A DNA stretch of 64,000 nt from assembly GCA_031292035.1 (NCBI GenBank), contig JARLHX010000179.1, forward strand, positions 62,001-126,000, given 5' to 3'. Source of the DNA: Negativicutes bacterium. Lineage in GTDB: Bacteria; Bacillota_C; Negativicutes; Sporomusales_B; JARLHX01. This document shows, in pieces, positions 35,037 through 44,223 of the stretch. The first letter of the stretch is position 1; every line of letters begins with the position of its first letter. The position numbers and the translations under genes were made by a program. The notes below the pieces were generated by a model, which did no database searches, had not been told where the DNA came from, and saw only the letters and a program-made list of their open reading frames with translations.

Positions 35037-35067
35037 CAAAACGGGTGCGAAACGCACCCGTTTTTTT
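35037..35067. terminator. bidirectional terminator between YtpB-like and PepT-like genes
   Basis: AAAACGGGTGCG-AAA-CGCACCCGTTTTTTT: a 12-bp stem with A and T flanks serving both convergent genes. Confidence 0.9.
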
Positions 35068-36199
35068 ATGCCTTCTTCTCCATGCCGGCAACCGTCTGAA
35101 CAAGAGACACTACCAGCCGCGCGGTTCTTTCCAGGTCATCCACCGTCACATATTCCTCGGTGGTATGCACTTTACTCATCCCCACCCCCAGCACCGCCGA
35201 GGGGATACCGTATTTGTTGAAAAAGTTGGCGTCACTGCCGCCGCCGGTGGCCTCCAGCGTGGCGGCAAAGCCAACGCTCTGTGCCGCCTTGACTGCCGCC
35301 GTAATCACCGGTGAGTCCACAGCAAGCACATAGGGCTCATAGGCTGTTTCCACGCTGATTTCGGCGCGCGCCCCATTTTCGGCTGCCGCTTGCGTGAAGG
35401 TCTCCACCATATGCTTGGTCTGGGCTGCCAGTTTTGCCAGATCGCGGCTGCGGGCTTCACAGGAAATCTCGACCTGGTCGGGAACAATGTTGGTGGCGAT
35501 TCCGCCTTTGATGATGCCGACATTGGCGGTGGTTTCGGCGTCAATGCGTCCCTGGTTGAGGCGGGCCATTGCCTTTCCGGCTACCATAATGGCGTTGACG
35601 CCGTCTTCCGGGGCCATGCCGGCGTGGGCAGCCTTGCCGCGGATGACAACCGTCACATTGTCTTGGCCGGGAGCCGAGTTAACGATCCGGCCCGGTGTGC
35701 CGCCCGAATCTAAGATATAGCCGAAATCTGCCCGAAGCAGCTTTTTGTCAATAAATTTCGCGCCGCAAAGGCCGGTCTCTTCTGCTACCGTAAATATCAC
35801 CTGGATATCGCCGTGACTGATATTTTTTTCCCCAATCACCCGCAGAGCCTCAAGGATTCCCACCACTCCCGCCTTGTCGTCGGCACCGAGGATGGTGTCC
35901 CCCCGGGAGGTGATCACGCCGTCTTTGACCTCAGGTTCAATCCCTACACATGGTTCGACGCAGTCCAGGTGAGCACTGAGCATGACAACAGGCGCTGGCG
36001 CGCTGCCTTTCAGGTATCCGATGACATTGCCGGAATTGCCGCCAAAATTCGCCGCCACATCGTCTTCCAACACTTCCAGCCCCAAGGCGGTAAGTTTGGC
36101 TTTTGCGGCATCGGCTGCCAGCCGCTCGCCCCTGCTGGGACTCGCTATTTTCACCAATTCACAAAACTCGGCCACCATTCTTTCTCTATCAATCATCAT
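35066..36199 (-). CDS. M20 family metallopeptidase, PepT-like
   Basis: A 377-residue peptidase with the M20 metal ligands in order: SAHLDCVEP near 76, LGADDKAG near 105, the catalytic FTVAEETGLCGAKF near 139, and a His near the C-terminus in KVHTTEEYV. The dimerisation (lid) domain is in the middle. It most resembles tripeptidase T-like enzymes. GGAGG lies before the start. Confidence 0.92.
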   Translation of the reverse strand: MMIDRERMVAEFCELVKIASPSRGERLAADAAKAKLTALGLEVLEDDVAANFGGNSGNVIGYLKGSAPAPVVMLSAHLDCVEPCVGIEPEVKDGVITSRGDTILGADDKAGVVGILEALRVIGEKNISHGDIQVIFTVAEETGLCGAKFIDKKLLRADFGYILDSGGTPGRIVNSAPGQDNVTVVIRGKAAHAGMAPEDGVNAIMVAGKAMARLNQGRIDAETTANVGIIKGGIATNIVPDQVEISCEARSRDLAKLAAQTKHMVETFTQAAAENGARAEISVETAYEPYVLAVDSPVITAAVKAAQSVGFAATLEATGGGSDANFFNKYGIPSAVLGVGMSKVHTTEEYVTVDDLERTARLVVSLVQTVAGMEKKA

Positions 36200-36364
36200 T
36201 TCGCCTCCAATTAAAATGCTCTCTAACGACCTGATTTCAGATCAATGTCTTTCCTAGTATTTTTCCTTTCCCGGCGGCGCGATTCCTGCCTTTCACCTCG
36301 AACGGCATATTTCCCTGTGCGTTTGCAAACACTAGCCTCAATCTGGAAAAAGGAAGTTGACGCC

Positions 36365-36682
36365 ATGGCAAAAACAGTCGCCTTGCAGTCTCCCGGGACA
36401 CCATTGGCTACCCTGCTGGAAGCGCGCGGCTACCAGGTGATTGACCTTCACTCGGCCGCCTGCTCTCAAACCCATGTCGACGCCTGGCTGTACACCGGCC
36501 ACCACCCGGATATTATTCCGACCGCCAACCTGACTGAGACAGCAGACATTTCCCTGGGCGGCACAACCATGGCACCAGACGAATTCCCTGGCGCCTTCAC
36601 GCTGAATGTCGGCGGAATGCTCCCCGAAAAGGCGGTCGACGCCCTGGAGTGCCGTCTGCGGCGGCGTCATTGGCACCATTAG
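36365..36682 (+). CDS. YkuS / UPF0180 family small protein
   Basis: A 105-residue protein: AKTVALQSPGTPLATLLEARGYQVIDL, a Cys and His-containing middle (WLYTGHHPDI), and AFTLNVGGMLPEKAVDAL, matching the UPF0180 pattern. AAGGAAG lies 8 bases before the ATG. The function is unknown. Its stop overlaps the end of dinB by four bases in a convergent arrangement. Confidence 0.75.
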   Translation: MAKTVALQSPGTPLATLLEARGYQVIDLHSAACSQTHVDAWLYTGHHPDIIPTANLTETADISLGGTTMAPDEFPGAFTLNVGGMLPEKAVDALECRLRRRHWHH

Positions 36683-37863
36683 CCCTTCTCGCCGCCGGGA
36701 GCTTCCGGGCGCGGCACCAGCAGCCGGCCCCGGGTTACAATGGCATCACCGAACCGGTCTTTCAACCCGTCCACCGCTGCCGAAACCTTGGTGCGCTTGT
36801 CAGCCACTTCGGAAAACAAAGTCATTTGACCACCACCCCACGCCTGCAGGCCGGATACCGTCACTCCTAACAGCCTTACCCCCTCCGGCAATGGCAGGCT
36901 GGGGATAATGTCCCCGACCGTTTCGTAAATAGTCTCATCCAGGCAGGTCGCCTCACTCAAGGTACGGGCGCGGGTAATCGTTTTGAAGGAGGCAAAACGG
37001 AGCTTGACGTTGACAGTGCGGCCGGCATAGCCGCTTTTACGCAGCCGCCGTCCCACCTTTTGCGCCAGCGCCAACAGGCAAGCGCGGATATCTTCCGGCT
37101 TATACATATCCTGTTCAAAGGTGACTTCATTGCCGATCGATTTCGGGGCCTGCTCGCAAATCACCAGCCGGTCATCCCGACCCTGGCTCAATGCTCTGAA
37201 GTGATCGGCTGAATTACCGAAGATTTTATCCAGAAGATAACGATCGGCACAAGCCAATTGACCGATGGTATTGATACCGACAGCCTGCAGCGACTTGGCC
37301 GCCTTTTCGCCCACACCCCAGAGACGCGACACCGGCATATCCTTTAAAAACTCACTTTCGCTCCCAGGCTCGACAACCACCAACCCGTCCGGCTTGCCCC
37401 AGTCGGAGGCCAGTTTCGCCATAAATTTATTGGCTGCGACACCGGCGGAAACGACCAACCCCAGCTCGGTCTTGATCTGCACCTTGATGCGGCGGGCGAT
37501 CTCCTCCGGATCGGGGTACAGCCATTCCATGCCGGTAACATCTAAAAAAGCCTCATCCAGTGACAGAGGCTCCACCAGCGGCGAAAACTCGGCCAAAATA
37601 CGCTGAATCTCAAGCGCAACACGGCCATATTTACGATGATCGCCAGCCAAAAAAACGCCGTGTGGACAGCGCCGCCGGGCCTCGACCATCGATAAGGCCG
37701 AATGCACGCCAAAGTGACGGGCCTCATAGGACGCTGTGGCGACCACGCCCCGCCTGCCCAGCCCACCGACAATTACCGGCTTTCCTAGAAGAGCGGGATT
37801 GTCCCGCTGCTCAACCGCCGCAAAAAAGGCATCCATGTCCACATGCACAATCCATCGCTGCAT
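36679..37863 (-). CDS. dinB: DNA polymerase IV (translesion, Y-family)
   Basis: A 394-residue enzyme with both catalytic acidic motifs: HVDMDAFFAAVE at the start and SLDEAFLDVTG near 100. The family segments ASYEARHFGVHS and VSAGVAANKFMAKLASDWGKPDG and a little-finger end are also intact. It copies damaged DNA. An in-frame GTG four codons upstream is an alternative start. An ATCACACC / GGGTGTGAT inverted repeat lies upstream at 37890-37922 and might be an operator. Confidence 0.95.
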   Translation of the reverse strand: MQRWIVHVDMDAFFAAVEQRDNPALLGKPVIVGGLGRRGVVATASYEARHFGVHSALSMVEARRRCPHGVFLAGDHRKYGRVALEIQRILAEFSPLVEPLSLDEAFLDVTGMEWLYPDPEEIARRIKVQIKTELGLVVSAGVAANKFMAKLASDWGKPDGLVVVEPGSESEFLKDMPVSRLWGVGEKAAKSLQAVGINTIGQLACADRYLLDKIFGNSADHFRALSQGRDDRLVICEQAPKSIGNEVTFEQDMYKPEDIRACLLALAQKVGRRLRKSGYAGRTVNVKLRFASFKTITRARTLSEATCLDETIYETVGDIIPSLPLPEGVRLLGVTVSGLQAWGGGQMTLFSEVADKRTKVSAAVDGLKDRFGDAIVTRGRLLVPRPEAPGGEKG

Positions 37864-37975
37864 CACTTCACCCACTACCTATGAAAAAATCACACCATCC
37901 TGTCAGTAAGACTGGGTGTGATTCCCTGTTATCTCCATATTAAAAGACAGATTCATCATTGTAAAGGACTTTTGT

Positions 37976-38218
37976 CTAGGACACAAAATAATCATGTCCT
38001 CCCAGCGCCGAATTGACGATAGTCACCGGCTCCATTGCCTGAAAGCGGGTATCTTCCAGTCCCCTGAGCTCCTCCCGCAGTTTGGTCAGTTGAACCTGGA
38101 GTACACTTTTGGTGTAGCCGAATTGGTCCAGTTTCAAAAGGGCTTCTTCCAGTTCCCTGATTCGGTCCTGAAACTTGCTGTGGAGATCGACGATTTCCGC
38201 CCCGCTCTTAACATTCAT
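37976..38218 (-). CDS. small coiled-coil protein
   Basis: An 80-residue protein, mostly one charged coiled coil (SKFQDRIRELEEALLKLDQF, then LQVQLTKLREELRGLEDTRF), with a short tail. The start at 38218 follows a GGGGCGAT stretch. The longer frame from 38416 overlaps the 25-residue gene upstream and lacks coding character. The family is unknown. Confidence 0.6.
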   Translation of the reverse strand: MNVKSGAEIVDLHSKFQDRIRELEEALLKLDQFGYTKSVLQVQLTKLREELRGLEDTRFQAMEPVTIVNSALGGHDYFVS

Positions 38219-38351
38219 ACTATCGCCCCACGTTGCCATTTTATTTATAGCCTGCCCCGTCAGCCCTGAATTATTACAAAAACCGAGAAACACCTTTGCC
38301 TGGTCGGAAAAACAAACACCGAGCATCAGCCGGAAGCGAAAAACAAGATGC

Positions 38352-38429
38352 CTAATGTTCGCGTTGCCGCCAAGCCCACCAGTTAGAAACAAGTGCTCCG
38401 ACGGCGATAATTGCAAATATCTCCACCAT
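38352..38429 (-). CDS. 25-residue membrane microprotein
   Basis: A strong ribosome binding site (GAGGGGG, 5 bases) precedes an ATG at 38429. The product is one short helix (VEIFAIIAVGALVSNWWAW) with a basic tail RQREH. It is too short for usual gene calls. Function unknown; it may share a transcript with the coiled-coil gene. Confidence 0.45.
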   Translation of the reverse strand: MVEIFAIIAVGALVSNWWAWRQREH

Positions 38430-38544
38430 CAATCCCCCTCAGCATGCGCAACAATACTCTATCTATTGTATCGCGTATAACCGGAGGGCACTTAATAGCT
38501 ATGAATAAATCTCCTGGCTTGCCGCCCCCAAAATTTTTCCCCTG

Positions 38545-38724
38545 TCAAAAGGAGCGGGCGGTCAAATTTTCATTCTTCACAATATGCATGTCGATCTTGC
38601 CATCGAAGCTCTTCGTCAAGACCAACCGACCGGCCAGAGATCCTTTTTCGACATTGAAATAAATCCTGTTGCTATAGGTATCCCAACGCACCGCGCTGCC
38701 TGCCGTCACTTTGGCGACCTCCAT
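38545..38724 (-). CDS. small hypothetical protein (59 residues)
   Basis: The ATG at 38724 follows GGAGGG by 8 bases. Short beta-type protein (TAGSAVRWDTYSNRIYFNVE, GRLVLTKSFDGKIDMHIVKN). It has no recognised family and is located just downstream of the next HD-GYP gene's terminator. Confidence 0.55.
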   Translation of the reverse strand: MEVAKVTAGSAVRWDTYSNRIYFNVEKGSLAGRLVLTKSFDGKIDMHIVKNENLTARSF

Positions 38725-38879
38725 TTCAGACCCTCCATTCACCCGCACTGTATTCCCGACCTAATTCGGTAACTAGAAAGATTATCGTTCGGCCGATCAT
38801 AATCCTTGAAACTTTAGTACTGAATGACTAGGGTTCTGGTCCTATTTTCGATTGTAGTCTGAATCCATTCGGCCAAAGA

Positions 38880-38907
38880 AAAATCCCCCTGTGCAGGGGG
38901 GATTTGG
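38880..38907 (-). terminator. terminator after the 39 kb HD-GYP gene
   Basis: AAATCCCCC / GGGGGATTT with a 7-base loop; minus-strand tail TTCTTT. Confidence 0.8.
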
Positions 38908-38918
38908 TCTTCTATTGG

Positions 38919-39986
38919 TCAAGTCGAGATAACCTCAACGATATTGAGGTCCCGTCGTTTTTCAAGATCAATATATTCACCGTCGCCTATTTTGACCACC
39001 GGCTGAGCCGGTCGGCTTTTGTCCAGATAAACCACCCGGGCTTCCTTCCCGTCAGACAGACGCACGACATAGCCAATCAAGGAATCCTTGAGATTCTCCA
39101 GGAAGGTCATACTGACCATTGGATCAAGTTTGCAGAAAATCTCGCCAAAGACTTCCTCCACCACCCTGAACGGGGTAACCGCCGCTTTATAGACCCGGTC
39201 GGTGGTCATAGCGTCATAGGTATCGGCTACGGCGATGATCCGGGCGTAGAGCGAAATATCGCCATTAGCCAGGCCGAACGGGTAGCCCTCGCCGTTCATC
39301 CGTTCATGATGCTGCCAGACTCCCAGCAATACGTCCTTGGACAACTGGTTGGTCTGTTTCATCAGTTCATAGCCGAAGGTGGCGTGTTCTTGCATGGTTT
39401 CCTGTTCCGCAGGGGTAAAGCCCCCCGGTTTATTCAGGATTTCCAGCGGAACCTGCGTTTTGCCGATATCATGCAGCAATCCGGTCAGCACCACTTCTCG
39501 CAGCGCTTCGCCCTTGATCCCCATCCACTTGCCTAACACCCCGGCAATAATGCCGACATTGACCGAATGTTGGAAGGTATAGTCGTCGGTGCTGCGGATC
39601 GATTTTAAAAAGCTGATGACCCCGGTGGTATTAATCATTGTATCGATAGACTGATCGGCCAATTCGGTCATTTGGGCCAGCGGCACCTCTTTGAAGAAAC
39701 GCGTCCGTTCAAAGGCATCTTTCAAAACTTTGACGGTCTGGGTATGGCGCTGGGTAAAAGAACGCCGCTCAGATACCATACTCAATAGATTGTCGGTTGA
39801 TTCCAGGGTCGGCTCTTTTATATAGATTAAATGATAGCCCCACTCCGCCAATCGTCGAATGGCCGGGTCGGTGAGAACGGCATTTTCACTCAAAATGACC
39901 TTGCCCTTTTCCGACATGACAGGCCGACCAAGAATCATACCAGGGGTAACATCTTCTATCATGTACGGCTTTGTGGTCCAGATCAT
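38919..39986 (-). CDS. HD-GYP domain protein, probable c-di-GMP phosphodiesterase
   Basis: A 355-residue soluble protein: a DUF3391-like N-terminus (GKVILSENAVLTDPAIRRLAEWG), then the HD-GYP domain at 130-290 with FQHSVNVGIIAG, LLHDIGK, EHATFGYELM, WQHHERMNGEGYP and ADTYDAMTTDRVYK, all metal ligands present. A small beta tail follows. It is the third HD-GYP protein in the window. GGAGG precedes the ATG. It is monocistronic. Confidence 0.93.
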   Translation of the reverse strand: MIWTTKPYMIEDVTPGMILGRPVMSEKGKVILSENAVLTDPAIRRLAEWGYHLIYIKEPTLESTDNLLSMVSERRSFTQRHTQTVKVLKDAFERTRFFKEVPLAQMTELADQSIDTMINTTGVISFLKSIRSTDDYTFQHSVNVGIIAGVLGKWMGIKGEALREVVLTGLLHDIGKTQVPLEILNKPGGFTPAEQETMQEHATFGYELMKQTNQLSKDVLLGVWQHHERMNGEGYPFGLANGDISLYARIIAVADTYDAMTTDRVYKAAVTPFRVVEEVFGEIFCKLDPMVSMTFLENLKDSLIGYVVRLSDGKEARVVYLDKSRPAQPVVKIGDGEYIDLEKRRDLNIVEVIST

Positions 39987-40230
39987 GGGATACCTCCAAG
40001 AGCACTAATTTTACAATAAATTTGGAAGCAAAAGAATGACCGTTCTCTTATTCTCTGATAAAACTTCAATACGTTTATGTTTACTACACTCATCGTCAAA
40101 ATCCTTCAGCAACCGTCTTTAATTCTTTCCTCTTCTGCAAATTATTTGGCTATTCCCCCACTGCTGCGCAACTGCGACACCGCGACAGAATAACGAGCAG
40201 TGACAGTCAGCAGCCTGAGTGCATACAGCA

Positions 40231-40268
40231 GAAAAGCATCCTGGCAAAATCTACCAGGATGCTTTTTG
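40231..40268. terminator. terminator at the end of the CODH-like operon
   Basis: AAAAGCATCCTGG / CCAGGATGCTTTTTG, a 12-bp stem with a 9-base loop, past the MFS stop at 40296. The rest of the 39987-40295 gap shows nothing. Confidence 0.85.
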
Positions 40269-40295
40269 TGGCAAAATACCAAAATGCGGCAGTAG

Positions 40296-41582
40296 TTATT
40301 GGTCGAGTTTGAGTTCCTCTACGATAGATATTTCTGGATTTGTCCACAACCAGAGGATGGAACCGATAACCAGAAACCCGCTGGCGAGAATGAAGGGATA
40401 GACCCAAGACCCAGTGTACTGGACGATCATCCCGAAAACCAGCGGAGAGCCGAAGGAGCCGACATTGCCGATGCAATTCATCATTCCAGACACGGTGCCG
40501 GCGTATTCGTGACCGACGTCAAGACAGACTGCCCAATAGACGCCTACCGCCATCTCCAAACCAAATAACGAACAGGCCAGTAAAAATACCGCCAAATTCG
40601 CCGAGTCGGTTAACGCGCCGGGGATCATGAAGGCCGCAGCCACCAACAGGCCGCAAATGGCGACAACCCGACGGGAAAATTTGCCTTTTCCTGTCTTTAA
40701 CCAGATCTTGTCGGATAGCCAGCCGCCCAACGTATCCCCGATGGTGCCTGCCAGCAGCGGCAGGCTGGCGAAGATACCCATTTTAAGGATGGTAAAGCCG
40801 CGAGCGTCCACCAGATAGGTGGGCAGCCAGGTAAGATAAATCCAGATGTTCCAACAGTAGCAGAAATAACCGATGCATAAAAACCACATATTTTTGCTCT
40901 TGATCATGGTGCGGAAAGGCAGCTTGGGTTTGTTTTTATTTTCGACTCGACCCTCGTTGATGATATCCAGCTCGGCCTGATTGAGGCTACCCCATTTTTC
41001 CTGGTATTCGGTTGGCTTGTCACGGTACCAATAGAACCAGACGGCTGACCATACCAGGCCGGTCAAGGCGCAGATATAAAATGCCGCCCGCCATCCCAGC
41101 ATCATCATAAGAGGCGCGACAATGAGCGGCGCAAGGGCGCCGCCGCCGCGAGCGAAGGCGTGGGTCAGGCCCTGGGCAAAACCGCGTTCAGTGGACGGCA
41201 TCCAGTTGGAGAAGGCGCGGGTGGCGTTGGGGAAAGCCCCGGCTTCGCCAATACCAAAGAGGAACCGGATGGCTAACATCGAGGTAAAACTCCAGGCCAT
41301 CGCGGTGACGGCAGTCATAATGGACCAGAAGGAAACCAGCCCGGCCAGTACTTTACGCGGACCAAACCGGTCACCCATCATGCCGATCGGAATCTGAAAG
41401 AGAAAGTATGACAGCGAAAAGGCGGAAAAAACTGCGCCAAGTTCCACCTTGCTAATATCAAATTCCTTCATCATGACAGGTGCTGCCACCGAAATGTTGA
41501 CTCGGTCGAGATAGGTAATGAAGTAAACCAGACAGACCACAAATAGGACCCAGTGGCGAATTCGAGTCGGTTTCTCACCCAT
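40296..41582 (-). CDS. MFS transporter, anion:cation symporter type
   Basis: A 428-residue, 12-helix carrier. LVYFITYLDRVNISVAAP in helix 1 and GDRFGPRKVL in the 2-3 loop are the signatures of the ACS group that imports hexuronates, glucarate, phthalate and related organic acids. The ATG at 41582 follows GGAGGG; the longer frame is not used. It is the last gene of the sigma-54 operon, 17 bases after the cysteine-rich protein, so it probably brings in the operon's substrate, an organic anion. Confidence 0.9.
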   Translation of the reverse strand: MGEKPTRIRHWVLFVVCLVYFITYLDRVNISVAAPVMMKEFDISKVELGAVFSAFSLSYFLFQIPIGMMGDRFGPRKVLAGLVSFWSIMTAVTAMAWSFTSMLAIRFLFGIGEAGAFPNATRAFSNWMPSTERGFAQGLTHAFARGGGALAPLIVAPLMMMLGWRAAFYICALTGLVWSAVWFYWYRDKPTEYQEKWGSLNQAELDIINEGRVENKNKPKLPFRTMIKSKNMWFLCIGYFCYCWNIWIYLTWLPTYLVDARGFTILKMGIFASLPLLAGTIGDTLGGWLSDKIWLKTGKGKFSRRVVAICGLLVAAAFMIPGALTDSANLAVFLLACSLFGLEMAVGVYWAVCLDVGHEYAGTVSGMMNCIGNVGSFGSPLVFGMIVQYTGSWVYPFILASGFLVIGSILWLWTNPEISIVEELKLDQ

Positions 41583-41599
41583 GCTAATCCCTCCGCGTT

Positions 41600-42235
41600 T
41601 TATTTTTCCGACACACAATAAAGAGCACAATACTCCTCGATCAATTCGGCTGCCCGCACAGGGTTGAATATGCCGCACTGACAGGGCTTGGCCAGTTCGA
41701 TGCCAGCCTCGGCAGGCGTCATTTCCCCTTTCTTGATTTTGCGGATCAGTCGGCGTACCAGACCCTGCGAGACCATGGCGTGGCCGCACATAGTGGTAAT
41801 CTGCATAACCTCGTCGTCCGGCAGTCGCTCGGTATTCCCAAGCACCCCCAGCGAGTGTTCCATGGCAAACGGTTTAATCCCCGCCTTATCGCAGCAGGCA
41901 AACAGCTTTTCCAAAAGACCAGAGGTGGTGATGGACATGCCCACATCGGCCTCTTTGAGTTCCTTGAGGGCGGCCGCCAGCGCCTCTTCATCGGTGAACA
42001 CGGCGTGGGTGATGGTCGCCAGGTTGTCGTACATGTCATCAGGCTCAATATAATATTGGTTGCCGCGCTTGCCGTCCCCGCAGTTAACTGCCCCATGGCG
42101 ACGGACGATTTCAAGAAACTTTTGCAGCTTGGGCCGGGCGCCTTCGTGGTTAAAACCTCGGGCCGGCATGGAGTGGATAACAAAATCATGCGCAAGATTC
42201 TCCGGGGTTCCCCGGCGATGCAATGTATGAGTCAT
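41600..42235 (-). CDS. uncharacterised cysteine-rich partner protein, copy 1
   Basis: A 211-residue soluble protein I do not recognise. It is a clear paralogue of 47253-47894: both start M-x-HTLHRRGT, and both have HxxxxxHxLG-like SLGVLGNTERLPDDE, TTMCGHAMV and the ending AKPCQCGIFNPVRAAELIEE. The conserved cysteines (CC, CGH, CQCG) and His suggest a metal or Fe-S site. In both copies it directly follows, with overlapping stop/start codons, a ferredoxin-fused protein, so the two are very likely subunits of one enzyme. Confidence 0.8.
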   Translation of the reverse strand: MTHTLHRRGTPENLAHDFVIHSMPARGFNHEGARPKLQKFLEIVRRHGAVNCGDGKRGNQYYIEPDDMYDNLATITHAVFTDEEALAAALKELKEADVGMSITTSGLLEKLFACCDKAGIKPFAMEHSLGVLGNTERLPDDEVMQITTMCGHAMVSQGLVRRLIRKIKKGEMTPAEAGIELAKPCQCGIFNPVRAAELIEEYCALYCVSEK

Positions 42236-42979
42236 TTACTGCACCTCCTTGGCCCATGGCCGGCCGAGGCCGTTATTGACCTTGCCGTTGGGCGGCACTG
42301 ACCAGTTGAGTGATTCCAGAATGGGAACGGTGGGGATAGACCCGTCTTCGGCGAACGGACAGATGAGGTCGACGCTGAACGGGCAGCCCACCTCGCCGGC
42401 CACCTGGCGGATTGTGCTGAGGACCTCCTCGGTCTGAGCCAGCGGCACAACCATTTCGATAATAGCTGACAAGACTTTCTCGTTCTTTACCTCTTCTTTA
42501 AAGGTGCCTTTTTCCGGATCAGCCATGACCTGGGTGCAGGGATTGGCTGGCTCGAACTCCACTCCCAGCTTGGCCAGAGCCATAGCTACCTTCTCCACGT
42601 CGGTAAACCGGGCACCCACGGTGGGCCTGCCCATCTCGCAGGCAATCCCGACAAACCCTCGCCTGATCCGGCCGGTCACTTCGATGGTTTTCATTTCTTC
42701 GGTGCCGCGTCCCGGCACATTGGTTTTGGGGTGGACAACCAGCGGATCACTGAACTGACCCCTGAGCACCCGCGGATAATCATAGTCCGGCATATGCAGC
42801 GCGTCGGTCTGACAGACTCCGGCCCGGAGGCAGACGCCGCAGTCGACACATTCGTCCTCGTCTATTTCATAATACAAGCGCCCAGTCTTGGCGTCGCGGC
42901 GGCGGAAGGTGATGTTACCAATGGTGCAGTATTCACCGCATTGCCCGCAGCCGGCGCATTTTTCTTTGTCAATACGCAT
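42236..42979 (-). CDS. two-cluster ferredoxin fused to an uncharacterised domain, copy 1
   Basis: A 247-residue protein. Residues 1-62 hold two [4Fe-4S] motifs (CAGCGQCGEYC and CVDCGVCLRAGVC). Residues 85-245 form an unrecognised domain with GRGTEEMKT, EMGRPTVGARFTDVEKV, a regulatory-looking EKVLSAIIEMVVPLAQTEEV segment and NGLGRPW at the end. The copy at 47891-48637 has the same layout. It is probably the electron-transfer subunit of the unit with the cysteine-rich protein downstream. Electrons may come from the FAD oxidoreductase encoded next door. Confidence 0.82.
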   Translation of the reverse strand: MRIDKEKCAGCGQCGEYCTIGNITFRRRDAKTGRLYYEIDEDECVDCGVCLRAGVCQTDALHMPDYDYPRVLRGQFSDPLVVHPKTNVPGRGTEEMKTIEVTGRIRRGFVGIACEMGRPTVGARFTDVEKVAMALAKLGVEFEPANPCTQVMADPEKGTFKEEVKNEKVLSAIIEMVVPLAQTEEVLSTIRQVAGEVGCPFSVDLICPFAEDGSIPTVPILESLNWSVPPNGKVNNGLGRPWAKEVQ

Positions 42980-42991
42980 GCCTGCCCCTCC

Positions 42992-44206
42992 TTATCCTGC
43001 AATAAGATCTACAAAGTTAAACTGCGGTGAGGTCAGGCGATAAGGATCGTCAACTTCGGTCTGGCGTAGTACCAGCCCGCCGATTACTCCGGCCTGGCGG
43101 ATATCACCGAGGCAGAGTATCCCCCGGACCACCTTGCCGCGCAGCACGATCTTTCGATATGTATCGCCTTTTTTGTTGATAAATACTTCGTCTCCGGCCT
43201 CGCCTTCGATGTCTCCCACCGATACCAGCGGCACCCCAGCGACCTCCACCGAGTTCATGGCCACGCTGCCGTTAAACTCCTGGCTGTGGCCGGCCATATT
43301 ATACGCCGCCACCCGTCCCTGCTCCACCGCCACCGGCCAGATGGCCGGCACTGCGGGGTTTCCGCTAAGGGCATCCACCGTCTCAGCGACGTCGCCGGCG
43401 GCATAAATAGCGGCGTCAGAAGTCTGCTGGCAGGCATCGACCACCACTCCCCGCCCGATATTCAAGCCGGCGTCGGCAGCCAGTCCGGTATTCGGTTTGA
43501 CACCGATGGCCATAATCACCATGTCGCAGGCCAGCGTCCGGTCAGCCAGTTCAACCCCGGTCACAGCGCCATTCACTGTAGTCAGGCCACTGACTGCAGT
43601 GTCCACCAGCACCTCGACGTTTTTGGCACGCAGGCGGCCGGTAAGAATGGCGGAAGCGGCGTCATCCAACTGGCGGGGCATGACCCGTGGCAGTTTTTCC
43701 ACCACCGTCACCTTGAGACCCCTCGCCGCCAGCGCCAGAGCGGTCTTTAGGCCAATCAGCCCGGCCCCTACCACTACCGCCGCCTTGGCGGTGTCTGCCG
43801 CGGCAATAATCGCCCGGGTCTGCTCCAGCGTCCAAAGGGTATGTACCCCACGGGCGCCGATGCCGGACAGCGGCGGCATAACCGGCACCGAACCGGTAGC
43901 CAACAGCATTTTTTTGTAGCTCAGCCGTTCGCCGGTCGCCAGTTCCACCTCTTTGGCCTCGGCGTGAATGGCTTTCACCGTTTGCCCCATTCGGCAGGTT
44001 ATCCCCTGCGCCGCGAAATCCTCCGGCCCTTCCAGGGCGGCTTGGGCAGGCTCCACTTTGCCGCCGAGAACGTCCGGCAGATCAATTCGGCTATAAAAAT
44101 AGTCTTGTTCGGCGGTAATGATGGTCACCGGAGTGGCCTCATCCAGTCGCCGCAGGGTCTTGGCGGCAGTTGCGCCTGCCGCGCCTTGGCCAATAATAAT
44201 GTACAT
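42992..44206 (-). CDS. FAD-dependent NAD(P)H:acceptor oxidoreductase (FNOR-like)
   Basis: A 404-residue pyridine-nucleotide disulphide-oxidoreductase-fold protein. FAD-binding IIGQGAAGATAAKTLRR is at the start, NAD-binding VVVGAGLIGLKTALALAARG near 148, and the second FAD motif IYAAGDVAE near 275. It resembles rubredoxin reductase, NirB-front and CODH-associated oxidoreductases. GGAGG lies 7 bases before the ATG at 44206. In several CO-oxidising anaerobes a CooS-CooF pair is followed by this enzyme, which passes electrons to NAD(P). The same order occurs here. Confidence 0.9.
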   Translation of the reverse strand: MYIIIGQGAAGATAAKTLRRLDEATPVTIITAEQDYFYSRIDLPDVLGGKVEPAQAALEGPEDFAAQGITCRMGQTVKAIHAEAKEVELATGERLSYKKMLLATGSVPVMPPLSGIGARGVHTLWTLEQTRAIIAAADTAKAAVVVGAGLIGLKTALALAARGLKVTVVEKLPRVMPRQLDDAASAILTGRLRAKNVEVLVDTAVSGLTTVNGAVTGVELADRTLACDMVIMAIGVKPNTGLAADAGLNIGRGVVVDACQQTSDAAIYAAGDVAETVDALSGNPAVPAIWPVAVEQGRVAAYNMAGHSQEFNGSVAMNSVEVAGVPLVSVGDIEGEAGDEVFINKKGDTYRKIVLRGKVVRGILCLGDIRQAGVIGGLVLRQTEVDDPYRLTSPQFNFVDLIAG

Positions 44207-44223
44207 ATTCTCGCCTCCGGTCA